Shown in pieces: positions 21,623 through 32,056 of a stretch of DNA of 41,750 bases. Under the pieces are notes generated by a model. The model searched no databases. It saw nothing but the letters and a program-made list of their open reading frames with translations, and was not told the DNA's origin. The position numbers and the translations under genes were made by a program. The stretch comes from Candidatus Altimarinota bacterium. Lineage in GTDB: Bacteria > Patescibacteriota > Gracilibacteria > BD1-5 > UBA6164. The first letter of the stretch is position 1. Each line of letters opens with the position of its first letter. The stretch lies in the NCBI GenBank assembly GCA_020631575.1, contig JAHDGX010000003.1:1-41750 (forward strand), read 5' to 3'.

Positions 21623-22270
21623 ATGAAAAAATCTCTCGAAGCGACCTCAATTATTGAAGCTATAATCGTATTACTTATTGTAGTAACTGGTATAACTGGT
21701 GTATATGGTTTACTTACATCTTCTCAAAACCTCGCAAATAGTACTTCAAACAGAATTCAGGCAATCCAAATTGCAAGAGATGGACTCGAAGCAGTTACAA
21801 ATATCAGAGATACAAATTGGATTTTATTTGCAGCAGACTACGAAAACTGCTGGAATGCTTTAAATTATAATTACAATTGTATAGGAAATACATGAAATTC
21901 TCATAGAATACTATGATTTCAAGACGGTTCTAATAGAAGACCTTACAGGCTATCTAAAAATTCTAATAATAGATTTGAGTTGGAATTCATATCATATCCT
22001 ACTTCAGATTTGAGATATTGAAATTCCTCTTTTAGAAACGACTTTAGAGTATGATATGATGCAAATGGCTTCTATACTCAATGAGCATCTATTGTTACAG
22101 ATACAAACCCGCTATTTACTAGGTATTTAATAATTAGTTATCCATCAGGTAGTCCATCAAGCAGCACTATAAGAGTTAGATCAGTTGTTCAATGGTTTAA
22201 CCGATCATCTAGCACAATAAGTGAGGTGATTTTAGAAACAGAGTTAAAAAACTGGAAAGCAAAGCAATAA
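21623..22270 (+). CDS. Type IV pilin-like (PilV-type minor pilin or pseudopilin) protein
   Basis: 215 aa. The N-terminus MKKSLEATSIIEAIIVLLIVVTG has the form of a prepilin: a short basic leader, a small residue, then a hydrophobic helix with Glu at position +5 when cleavage is after Ala7 (A / TSIIEA). The -1 residue is Ala rather than the usual Gly. After the helix comes a conserved-looking QAIQIARDGLEAVTNIRDTNW, as in minor pilins of the PilV group, then a Cys-containing beta domain (CWNALNYNYNC) ending in VILETELKNW. It stands alone; no pilus assembly genes are in the window. Convergent with the 1401-aa gene and sharing its terminator. Confidence 0.78.
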
Positions 22271-22298
22271 AAAATCCCCTGAGGGATTTTTTATTGCT
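22263..22298. terminator. Bidirectional terminator containing both stop codons
   Basis: Perfect 16-bp arms (22263-22278 / 22283-22298) with loop CTGA. It holds the TAA of the pilin-like gene (22268-22270) and overlaps the TAG of the minus-strand gene (22297-22299). Confidence 0.9.
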
Positions 22299-25200
22299 AC
22301 GCTGCTAGATCAAAATCCTCATCCGACGGATTCATAGAAGGATATGATTTTTTTGGTTTTTCTTTTTTCTCTCCTATAGTACTATTAACTGAGTTAGCGA
22401 TACTAACAACGTTTTTATTTATATCTGTTCATTTTGAGTTTGGTCATAAATCATTTACTATTTTATGACTGAAATTTGTTCCATGTAACTCAGCTTGAAT
22501 AATCTGATTTGCGAATTCGACAACAAGCTGCTTTGTTTCTGTTCATTCTTTTGGGTGAGCAAGATCATGAACACTAAAATCTGAAGCTTCCTCAAACCGA
22601 GTCATATCAACTCCCCATTTGTTGAGAATATTAAATGGACCAGTTGGGGTATTATACCCTGATAGCTCTCTCGCGTTAGTACCGACAGATATCATAATAC
22701 CAGACATCATCCTTCCTAGATTATCAGTAAGGAGTTTTACTTGCATCTTCTTGTTTTTCTCTGGATCAGAATCATATTGCCTATGAGGTATCGCTTTAAG
22801 CTCATTTTGTACTTCATCCCATGACATAGGTCATGAAGTATGCTTTTTAAACTGACCTTGTCTCAAACCTAGCTGCTGCTCTGCCCACTTATGCAGTTCG
22901 ATACCTGATGTCCCTGCTCCTTTAAACGGATCAGACATAAGTCCCTCATCCTCAAAACTTGTATCTGCATCAACAAAATCATGCAATAAGTGATAATACT
23001 TATTCAGCGTTTTACTATGTTCATCATCTCCATCTTTTTCAAAAAAGATGAGCTTACTATGTGTGTCATTTTTATCTCAAGTATTGAGCATATAGAGTAT
23101 GTCTGTGAGATCTTTCCCATACTCTTCATAAAATATTTCTGTCTTTTTTAGCTTCGCACGAACACCATCACCTGGGTTGTGTCTATCATCAAAAAGAGCT
23201 TGAGCTCTTGCTGCAATTCACTTATGTTTTGGGTTTCCTCTTGCTTCAAGTTTATGACAAATAGCTAAGATAGTTTGATTGAGAAGATCTAGCTGGCTTG
23301 TATGTGAAAAGAATCGAAGCATCATGAGAAGTCTCGTTCCTCATGGAAAGTTTTTGAGTTGGTCAGTAATTTTTTCCTCAAAATTATAAGCAACTCATGA
23401 AAATGCAGCGATGAATGGTATCTTATTCATTGTGTGCATTGGTCCTCACTTATTGACCGCGACTTCTAGCCACCCTACCATATTAGGGTAATTATTAGAG
23501 TACATTTCTCACATCCCTCACTCTACTCGACCATCAAGAGTACGCTCATCTCCACCATCTCTTTTCCCTGTTTCATATTCTTCTTCTTTCCCGGTAGCTC
23601 TATGCTTTTTCACCTCTTTATGAAGTTTTGATCTTCTCCTTTTTCCATTAAATCACTGTGGTCAACATTGCTTCTTAAGAAGTCGATATACAAGAAGTTC
23701 TTCTGTAAATGGGAGATCTGCATCTTCTTTTTCTGCTTTTATTTTTTTGAAAAATGGATCATCTATCTCACCACCAAGAGCCTGGTACCATATAAACTTT
23801 CACTCATATTTTTGAAGCGCTTTTGCGTTGAGTGCCCCATATTTTTCGAGCATAAATACTGTTGCAGCTTCATGCATATAATCAGGAGCATATTTATCAT
23901 GGAGCCACTGATCGATCATCTTAACAGCAACATCAGATGCTACTGTTTTCAGTCTTTCCAGATAATCTTCCATACTCTTTTTTTGTTTTTGCTCGAGACG
24001 AGATTGCATATCTCTTCTTGCATCCTCAGTAAGAACAGCTCCCATATACTTAAGTGCAAACTGATTCGCTTTTTCATCACTTCACTTCTCAATCATGTCT
24101 TTCATTTGCTCCACAAAGAGTTGACCTCACTTCACAGCATCAGAAATAGTAGCTCTATTATGAAAAACTGCAGACCAAAAGTGAACATTTTTCTTCATCG
24201 CTTTGACATCTGTTGAATCTGCTGAAACTTCTTGATTATCTTTGAGTCATCGTGGTTCGAGAGAATTATCCTTGATATACTGTTCTAAGAAACCTGTTGA
24301 CACAACATACTCTCTATTTTCCATAGAAAATGTCTCATCTTTCACAATTTTCTCATTATCTCATCTTTTGAGTTCTTCATTTCCATCTTTATCCTTTTTG
24401 ACTTTATTTTTACTCTTCAGTTCTCAAAAACTTACTGTGATTCGATCTCATGATATATCATGAATCTTTATGAGTTCATTATTGTGTTTTGATCATAGAT
24501 AATCATATTTAATCTTTGTTTTAGAATCTTTTTTCTCTATTTTTCATCATGAAAAAGAAAAGTTTTTCCAAGCAGCAAGTTTATCCTCTCATGATGATTG
24601 AAGATTATCAACCATTGCGGAAAAATCTGCTGGAGCATTAGAAATTCTTTTTGTATTTTGAGAAGAAAATCCTCTGTAGAAATCCTCAAAAGAAAAGCTT
24701 TCAGCACCAGCTAGAGATGTTATATGTATCTCTCATGCTGCGAGATTAGGATCCTGCGTAATTGTATAGATTTGTCATGACTCTGTTTTAAAAGTAGTCC
24801 CTCTCTTAAAACCATACTTCTCACCATCACTATCTGATTCATTAATCTTATCTATAAGTGTTTCAAGATGACTTGATTCTAGATGGTCAAGAGATTGAGT
24901 CTTTTCAAATTGCTTTTGTTCTAAATCAGCAATCTTTTTTTTGTAGTCTTGTATCGTTGGATCTCCTGCAATTATTTCATCAGAATTCTCTTTTATATAC
25001 CAATCATCAAATCACTGATCATGTAAATCATTACGTATTTGAACTTCCCTGTCTCTTAAAGCTTCTTTGAGTCCATTGATATCCCTGGTCATATCTGAGA
25101 TATCACTATTAATCTTATCCTTACTTGGGAGCCTGAGAGTCGTTCCATTGTACTCTTTAATCTCTCAAGAAGATATTTTTGATTCTAGCTGTGCTTCTGA

Positions 25201-26502
25201 AAGAACCTGAATTCCAGAAAGAGTAATGCTTTTCTGGGGATTTCCTTCACTGAGGAACTTGAGAAAATCATTATAATTTTGAGTTTGTTTTGTTGTTCCA
25301 GCAACATCATAACTGTCAGATCCTTTTTCTGTATAACTAAAGCTACCATCTTCTCCAAGAGATTCTACTTTTCAATACACCACAACGTGACGCATCTTTC
25401 CTTCTGAATCTTTCTGAGTTTGATTGATCTGGATAATACCTCCTGGCTGAAAGTTTTCAGCTCATGAAACTTGTGGGTGCTGAGCGAGTAGCCCGAGGAA
25501 GTCTTTTGACCTCACAACTTGTTTTCACTCAAGCTCTTCTCTGTATCATGTTACTGTCTTGTTGTATGTCTCAATAAAATCATCAAAAATATGAGGGTTT
25601 TCAATTATTTTATCTACATTTTTTTTGAGTCCTGTAAACTTATCTGTTGATATAATTACATCTTCGTCAGCTATACTAGAGGATATCTCCCTCACTGCCC
25701 CGCGATGAAGATCAGGATCTACCGATCTAATATACTCATCCTTAAGATCTGTAGCATGACGGGCCTCTATAAGATTAAACTGTTTTGCCTTTGCAAGAGA
25801 AATACTTGGGAGGAGTTTTGCTATAAGTTCTTTTTTTTCTTGCTGAGTGTAGATTCCACTCTCTAAAAGCCATTCTATATCAAGGTCATCAAGCGTCTTT
25901 CATGTGTTGATTTTTTTTACTAGATCATGAAATGCTATCTCATTTTCAGGTTTTACAAGTTTATATTTTGTCTCAAGATTCATCTCTCTGAGGAAATTTG
26001 CAATCGATTTTTCTCTTGGTAAATTTCCTACTCAAAAGTGTTGGTTCATGAATGCCTTTCTATTTTTTTCATTTTCATGAAGATCTCTTAATTGTTGTTC
26101 TGAAAGTCATTTGAGAGGTTCATCTATTTTTACTCCAAGCGCATCTTCCCCAATATCATATTCTTGCAGGATAACATCTTTTACAGATCTTCTATTATTT
26201 GCAATACTTGCAAAGTATCATGTAGCTTCTCTTTTGAGAGCTCACAGAGAAATCTTATCTGCTGTGATTTCGATACCATCATACTTTCACTCTCTATCTC
26301 TATCTGCAAAATTCTTAATATCAGTAAGCATTTCTGGAGATACTGTCGTAGCTCAGTCTAAGGACTGCAAATATTCTGATCTAGAATCAGAATCTTTTAA
26401 CTTTTCCCTGCTATAATCCTTTGCTAGTTGAGCATAGAGATTTTTATTCTCTTTTTTTGTATTTACCTGCTCTTCTCATCCTAGTTCATTTACATTAACC
26501 AT
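22297..26502 (-). CDS. Giant cytoplasmic protein, unknown function
   Basis: 1401 aa from ATG at 26502 (MVNVNELGGEEQVNTKKENK) to TAG. No signal peptide and no membrane helix, so probably cytoplasmic. It is rich in Lys, Glu, Asp and Gln with long predicted helices and coiled coil (around residues 510-560, DYKKKIADLEQKQFEKTQSL, and 830-860, RLEQKQKKSMEDYLERLK). A beta-containing segment near 350-400 (GGIIQINQTQKDSEGKMRHV) and a hydrophilic KRRRSKLHKEVKKHR basic patch near 950 are visible. I recognise no domain. It is the longest gene of the window and over 4 kb of coding sequence; standard-code annotation would shatter it, which may be why related proteins are poorly described. Transcribed alone from a good promoter, divergent from rseP. 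Confidence 0.8.
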
Positions 26503-26534
26503 GAGGAAAATATTTTAATAAATATATTTCATAT

Positions 26535-26563
26535 ATCATACCAGAAAATAGCCAAAAAATCAA
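26535..26563 (-). promoter_or_regulatory. Promoter of the 1401-aa gene
   Basis: Minus strand TTGATT (26563-26558), 17-nt spacer, extended -10 TGGTATGAT (TATGAT 26540-26535), the box beginning 38 nt before the ATG. Confidence 0.55.
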
Positions 26564-26608
26564 AAAAAGAGAGTAGCTAAAAAATAACTTGTAAAAATAC
26601 TCCTCAGA

Positions 26609-26614
26609 TATACC
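26609..26614 (+). promoter_or_regulatory. -10 box of rseP
   Basis: TATACC 36 nt before the ATG, in the divergent gap with the 1401-aa gene. A TTGTAA at 26589-26594 is 14 nt upstream. Confidence 0.4.
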
Positions 26615-26644
26615 ATAAATGTATATTTTTTTACATATTAAACT

Positions 26645-28006
26645 ATGATTTTTATAGGAATTCTTATCAGTATCATAATGTTCTCTGTGATTGTAATTCT
26701 TCACGAATATGGTCATTATAAATCTGCTCGATTATTTTGAATACACATAGAAGAGTTTGGCCTGTGAATCCCTCCAAGAGCAAAGAAACTTTGGAAAAAT
26801 AAACACGGAACTCTCTTCTCGCTCAATTGGATTCCTCTGTGAGGTTTTGTAAGAATAAGCTGAGAATCTGAGCTCCTACTACAGTATTTTTGAAAAACAA
26901 AAAAGCCCCTCTCTCACAGCTGAATCTTAAAGAAGATCTCTTCTTGAGAGGACCTTTTCAATAAGAAATGAGAAAAAATAAAAGTCCAGGAAAGAAAATT
27001 ATTACAAGCTAGACTCTTAAGTCAGAGACCAGGAGAAAACTTTTATGAGAAACATATCTTTGCCCGCTCTATAGTACTCCTTGCTGGGGTTGTTATGAAT
27101 TTCTTACTTGCTATCGTGATCTTTTCGTCTCTTTTTATACTGTGAGTAAAACCAGTGTGAATAAATACATATATAGACACAAGCATTCCTTCTAAACTCA
27201 TTCCAAGCCTAGATACAGCTATAGAAAATTGACTCATAACAAAATCAGATGGTATTATTCTTTCACCTCTCGCATGATCAATAAGTGAAGAATCATGAAT
27301 ATTACCGTGAGATATTCTTCTTAGAGTAGATGAAAAAGGGATCGAAAGCATAAAATACTTACAAGAATATATAGCAAATAATGAAGAGAAAGAACTTACT
27401 TTTTACATTAATAGAAATACTGAGTGTCCAGCTGAAAGTACTTCTCTCAATTGTCCTATTATCGAATATCTTAACATAAAGATTACCCCAAATAAAGATG
27501 GTAAGATAGGAACATATCTATCTGAGAATCTTTTAGTAGATCAAGATTTTGAATATAAATACTCTTTGTGAGAAAGTATAAAATACTGAGCATATGAAAC
27601 CTACGCTCAAATACGACTTACACTCTCATGACTTTCCCTCCTCTTAAAAAATATTTTTAATCCTGAGACTCCTGAAGAAAGAGAGCAAGCTCTTGATAGT
27701 GTAGCATGACCTATTGGGATAGTATCAGTTATAACCCAGTCTCTTGAGTGAGGTATAATGCTTCTTTTTATACTTGCGTGAGTGATATCTATTAATCTAT
27801 GAGTGTTTAATCTTCTTCCAATTCCTGCACTTGATGGAGGAAGACTTTTACTCCTATGGATACGATCAGCTATAGATAAGGTTTTTTGAAAAACAGCACT
27901 CTCATGAGCGGTAGAAAATCTCGTTCATGTTATGTTTTTCCTCATATTAATTGCACTTTCAATTCTTATAGCGTACAATGACATTATAAGAATATTTAGC
28001 CAATAG
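26645..28006 (+). CDS. rseP: Intramembrane site-2 zinc metalloprotease, RseP family
   Basis: 453 aa M50 protease. Zinc motif HEYGH is at residues 20-24 in the first helix and the third ligand Asp397 is in LPIPALDGGR, the family's LDG motif. In between lie a PDZ-like region (about 200-310, with SPLAGSISEESGILPGDILLRV) and further helices. Such proteases cut membrane-spanning anti-sigma factors or clear signal peptides. The insertion between helix 1 and the second helix (about 60 residues, basic) is longer than in E. coli. Start at ATG 26645 places HEYGH where it usually is. The HD gene starts 7 nt after its TAG stop. Confidence 0.93.
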
Positions 28007-28013
28007 AATCCTT

Positions 28014-28601
28014 ATGAATAAGACGACTGTTTCTGATATAAAAAAATATGTAAACTATCTACTGATTCCCTTAGAAGATATGTACTACCACCACTATGAG
28101 CATGCTCTGTGAGTTATGGAAAGGGCTATCTATCTTTGAACAATGGAGTGATGTAGTGAAGATGAAATTGAAATGCTTGTAATTGCTGCACTTTTTCACG
28201 ATACAGGTTTTGTTATAGAATATGATAACAATGAAGTATATGGTGCTAAGATTGCCCGTAATTACCTGCGAACTATACTCTATCCAAAAGAGAAAATAAG
28301 AATTATCGAGAATATTATTCTTGCAACAATTCCTCAGAAAACTCCTGAAACTCTCTTAGAAAAAATCATCAAAGATGCAGATATGGATAACCTTGGGAGA
28401 GAAGACTTTTTTGATATAAGTGAGAAACTAAAAAGAGAAAGAGAAATAATAAAAAATATAAAAATTAAAGATCCAGATTGGCACCATGCTTCTCTCGGGA
28501 TATTAAAAAATCACCAGTTTTATACCCCTACTCAAATCAGAGAAAGACATGAGAAACTCAAAGAAAATACAGAAAAACTCAAAAACGAGCTTCAAAAATA
28601 A
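28014..28601 (+). CDS. HD-domain metal-dependent phosphohydrolase
   Basis: 195 aa. An HD fold is indicated by His30 (HYEHALGV), the His62-Asp63 pair in ALFHDTGF and a further Asp in KDADMDNLGR (121-125). The domain fills residues 25-150; the rest is a charged helix ending KLKNELQK. Small HD proteins of this kind hydrolyse nucleotides or cyclic dinucleotides, but the substrate cannot be read here. No GYP motif of c-di-GMP phosphodiesterases. Immediately downstream of rseP and followed by a terminator, so the two form an operon. Confidence 0.88.
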
Positions 28602-28618
28602 AACAAAAACTATATGCT

Positions 28619-28646
28619 AGAGAATAATCTAATTATTCTCTTTTTT
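28619..28646 (+). terminator. Terminator directly in front of tgt
   Basis: 10-bp stem AGAGAATAAT / ATTATTCTCT with loop CTA, then six T. The tgt ATG is the next base after the hairpin's TTTTTT, with no room for a leader sequence of its own beyond the hairpin. A weak -10 (TATATG, 28611-28616) lies 36 nt before the ATG. Confidence 0.8.
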
Positions 28647-29795
28647 ATGTTTAAATACACACTAGAACACACTGATGGATTTGCTAGAGCATGAGAAATC
28701 TCTACAGCTCACGGTAAAATACAAACCCCCATTTTTATGCCTGTTGGAACAAAAGCAAGCGTAAAAGGGATCTCTCCTGAGAGCTTAGATGAAATGTGAG
28801 CTGAAATTATACTCAATAATACATATCATCTCTATCTTCGTCCATGAGATGAGGTGGTAAAACACTTTGGGTGAGCACATAAATTTCAAAATTATCATAA
28901 ACCAATCCTGACAGATAGCTGATGATTTCAAGTATTTTCCCTTGGACAAACTCGGCAATGAGACTCACTTGTTAAGATTACTGAAGATTGAGTGCATTTT
29001 CGAAGCTTTATAGATGGGTCAAAGCACTTTTTTACTCCTGAGTGAGTTATGGATATACAATCAAATATTTGAGCAGATATCATCATGGCCTTTGACGAAT
29101 GCGCACCAGGTGGATCAAGTCATAGCTATGCCCGGTCAGCTATGGACAGAACTCACAGATGGGCTCAAAGAAGTAAGACTCAGTGGCTTCAAAACAATAA
29201 ACTACGTAAAGAAAACTGACTCCACGAGCAAGCTCTTTTTGGAATAGTACAATGAGTCATATTTGATGACTTAAGAAAGGAGTCTGCAAAGTTTATAAGA
29301 GAGCTTGATACACCAGGAATTTCTATAGGATGACTTTCTGTTTGAGAATCAAAAGAAGACATGTATAGAATACTTGATATCATGAAACAGGAGCTTCCAG
29401 AAAATAAACCTCGATATCTTATGTGAGTCGGAACACCCGAAGATCTTATAGAGTGAATCTATCGCTGAGTAGATATGTTTGATTGTGTCCTCCCTACAAG
29501 AGTTGGAAGGCATGGAAAAGCCTTTGGGACATATTGATCGATCAATATCAAAAATGAGAAATTTAAGCTCTCTAACTCCCCTCTCGATGATGAATGTCAG
29601 TGTAAAGTCTGCAAGAACTACTCTAGAGGATATCTCAGACATCTCATAAAAGAGGATGAAATGCATGGAATGAGCCTCTTATCTCACCATAATCTTCAGT
29701 TTCTTATAGACCTTGGGAAAAATGCAAGAAAGTCTATTTCAAAAGGAGAATACTGAAAATTTCGAGATGAATTTTGGTCAAAGTATAAGATATAA
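28647..29795 (+). CDS. tgt: Queuine tRNA-ribosyltransferase
   Basis: 382 aa, the normal size. Exchanges guanine-34 for preQ1 in GUN-anticodon tRNAs. Asp90 in TDSGGFQVFSL and the Asp of VDMFDCVLPTR are the catalytic residues; the zinc site Cys317, Cys319, Cys322 and His348 is complete (CQCKVC ... HHNL). N-terminal ARAGEISTAHGKIQTPIFMP-type residues are canonical. The start cannot be moved downstream without losing the first strand, so ATG 28647 is likely although the upstream terminator touches it. No other queuosine genes are near, so the base may be salvaged. Confidence 0.95.
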
Positions 29796-29879
29796 TAAAT
29801 AATATTAAAAAACAAATTTATATATTTGCAATATTTATTGTTTTTCATATATTTATAGAAATATATTTCACATTTACAG

Positions 29880-30665
29880 TTGCTCGATTTACCTCACCAA
29901 CATCCCTTATCAATAGAGGGGCTTTCAGAATACTGAATTGCTTTTATAGACGCTCTTTCTGATTATGACATAAAGTACCTAAAATCTGATGAGATACTTC
30001 AAACTTGTATAGATATTGAAAAAAATCATGAAGATAGAGAAAGATTTACCATTGATAGAGATACATGAAAAAAAGAAAAATATCATACTCATCTCTATGA
30101 AGTTGCATTTCGCTACCTACAATACTGATGAGAATATATAACTCATGCGGGGCTAGTCTCTGCTCTGAGGCATGATGACGTAGAAGATTTAAAATGAAAA
30201 ATAACATTTCAAGATATTAACAAAGAGAACGGTGTTATTGCTGCTGTATGCGTTGAAATTTTAACAAAACCTAAAACTCAAAAGTGACAGACAAAAGAAG
30301 AAAGAGATGACGAATACTTCTCTATATTTTCAAGTATAAAGTGCCTACTAGAAAAGATAGAGGAAATATCTAATAGATATGGGCTAAACTTAGATAATGA
30401 GCAAAAAATGACTATAGCTCATACAGCAGCCGTAATAAAGATATGTGATAGAATACATAACCTTCTTACTATGCCAGAAGATTATAACGAGGAAAAGAGA
30501 GAGAGAAAAATGAGGCAAACAGAGGATTATCTCATGCCTCTCGCTCTATCTCTCTGACTTCCAGAATTGCGAGATAAACTTGTAAAGGCTCTCATCAAAA
30601 ACGAGAGACATAAGAATAAAAATAAAACTGGTCATGCGCTTATAAGATATAAGCGTTACAACTAA
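29880..30665 (+). CDS. SpoT-like HD hydrolase without synthetase domain
   Basis: 261 aa if started at TTG 29880; an in-frame TAG at 29856-29858 limits the N-terminus and no ATG fits, so the start is uncertain. The HD domain matches RelA/SpoT hydrolases: His71 (YHTHLYEVA), LRHDDVEDLKGKI (His98-Asp99, Glu102-Asp103) and Asp190 in KICDRIHNLLTMPE. A downstream EKRERKMRQTEDYLMPLAL is also SpoT-like. No synthetase, TGS or ACT domain is present, as in small alarmone hydrolases (MESH1-type). Breakdown of (p)ppGpp or a similar nucleotide is the likely role. It follows tgt after 84 nt and ends by overlapping the ftr1 stop codon of the opposite strand. Confidence 0.78.
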
Positions 30666-31459
30666 ACTTTCTTTCTTCCAAAAAAGTACCATCCAAAACC
30701 GAGGAGATATGTAGAGTATGCAACGAATGCAATAAGTGATGGGTTTGCGTCGTAACTAAATCATGCTTTGAGTATCGCTCCAAATCCTTGAGATTCATTT
30801 AGAATAGGATTTAAATCAAAAAGTGGTTTAATGATAGTTGGTATGACTCATGCTCACTGGAACTCAACTATTCCATGTGCAAGGAGTCATCCTGCAACAA
30901 GAATAAACAATACATTTGTAACTCTGAGTACTTTTGCAATATTTACTTTCTGAATAGTAAAGAAAAGAATATATGAGATGATGACTGCTCCTACTACTCA
31001 TGCAAGTGCAAGCCATATGTCTGATGATATGAGAGAAAACTCTAGCGCGTTGAGAAATATAACTGTTTCTACTCCTTCACGAACAACACTGGCAAAAGCT
31101 AGAATTGAGAGCATCCAGAGCTGTCCACTACTCACTATATTTTCAACTGTTTTTTTAATTTGTTTTCCAATATTTTTAAAATTATTGTTTGTCCAAATCA
31201 GAAACTGAGTAATCATAGCGCAGGCTACAATCATCAAAACTCCCTCATAAATCTTCTCTGTTTTTCCACTAAAACCTCAGAAAAAATAATCAAATCATGC
31301 TGCAAATAAAAAACTCATAACAATACCAAGAGTAATTCCAAGAGTGATATAACGTTTTCTCTCCCTCTCTACTCCAAAAACTTTGAGCATAGAAAATATA
31401 AGTCCGATAATAATCGCTGCCTCAAGAGTCTCTCGAAACGTTACTATAAATATAGCCAT
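30662..31459 (-). CDS. FTR1-family high-affinity iron permease
   Basis: 265 aa with seven hydrophobic segments. Both iron-handling R-E-x-x-E motifs are present: Arg9-Glu-Thr-Leu-Glu13 in the first helix and Arg127-Glu-Gly-Val-Glu131 in the fourth. FTR1/EfeU proteins carry Fe3+ across the membrane, usually after oxidation of Fe2+. No EfeO, EfeB or other partner is near. It is divergent from a DtxR-type regulator, and a dyad with a TTGACA inside it lies upstream, so repression by metal is probable. Its TAG stop overlaps the last bases of the convergent HD gene. Confidence 0.93.
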
Positions 31460-31503
31460 TTATCCTTATAGAAAATAAAATTTGAATTAGCTTATGAATA
31501 AAG

Positions 31504-31517
31504 TTTGGCATGTCAAA
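31504..31517. promoter_or_regulatory. Dyad in the ftr1-dtxR intergenic region, likely metal-regulator operator
   Basis: TTTGGCATGTCAAA, an imperfect palindrome with 10 of 14 positions symmetric. On the minus strand it contains TTGACA (31516-31511), a perfect -35 for the FTR1 gene, so a bound repressor would block that promoter. A DtxR-family gene starts 83 nt away on the other side. Confidence 0.5.
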
Positions 31518-31562
31518 GTTATTTAATGCATTTAAAATATTTTTATATTTCGCAAGAAATCA

Positions 31563-31568
31563 TATACT
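31563..31568 (+). promoter_or_regulatory. -10 box of the DtxR-type gene
   Basis: TATACT beginning 37 nt before the ATG at 31600. The upstream half contains a GCAA-loop hairpin ATTTC-GCAA-GAAAT (31548-31561) but no clear -35. Confidence 0.45.
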
Positions 31569-31599
31569 CAAATCAAGTATTACTTTGTAAAAAATCACT

Positions 31600-32016
31600 A
31601 TGTCACACGAATCAAATCAAGTCTGGAAAGAATTTGAAGAAAATAGTATCTCTCACTCAGCAGCTCACTACCTACTTGCAATAGATGAACTTCATGAAGA
31701 TATGTGATACGCACGGAGTGTCGATATAGCAAGAGAGCTTGATATAACTGCCGGAAGCTGTTCTACTGGTCTCAAGTGACTGATGAAAAAGTGACTTATA
31801 GAAGAAGATAAAAATAGATTCATACTTCTTTCTGAAACGTGACAAAACGCTGTTGAGAAAATCAAGAAAAATAGAAAACTATTTATAAAATTTTTTACTC
31901 AGACTCTCTGAGCAAAAGATGAAGAAGCAATAGTCACAGCTTGTAAGATAGAGCATCTTATATCTTCTCACATCACTAGGAAGCTCGAAAAGTTTTTAGA
32001 TAAGACAAAAAAATAA
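31600..32016 (+). CDS. DtxR/MntR-family metal-dependent transcriptional regulator
   Basis: 138 aa, the size of the two-domain MntR type without the SH3-like third domain. Winged helix near residues 18-75: HYLLAIDELHED, RSVDIARELDITAGSCSTGLKGL, KKGLIEEDKNRFILLSETG. The dimerisation/metal domain follows with FTQTLGAKDEEAIVTACKIEHLISS, where Cys and the Glu-His pair correspond to metal ligands in DtxR and MntR. It would repress iron or manganese uptake when metal is plentiful. Divergent from the FTR1 permease; a dyad between them is a likely target. Its stop is inside the following terminator. Confidence 0.9.
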
Positions 32017-32040
32017 ATCCACTTGTGGATTTATTTTTTC
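32008..32040. terminator. Bidirectional terminator after the DtxR-type gene
   Basis: 15-bp perfect stem (32008-32022 / 32025-32039), two-base loop, T-run. It contains the regulator's TAA (32014-32016) and lies 17 nt past the stop of the convergent GT-C-like gene. Confidence 0.85.
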
Positions 32041-32056
32041 TTATAATGTATTAGCT

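Noticed and set aside
23668..24463. Plus-strand frame of 182 aa and others inside the 1401-aa gene
   Set aside because: Phe/Cys/Ser-rich composition typical of antisense to Lys/Glu-rich coding; the minus frame is continuous for 1401 codons.
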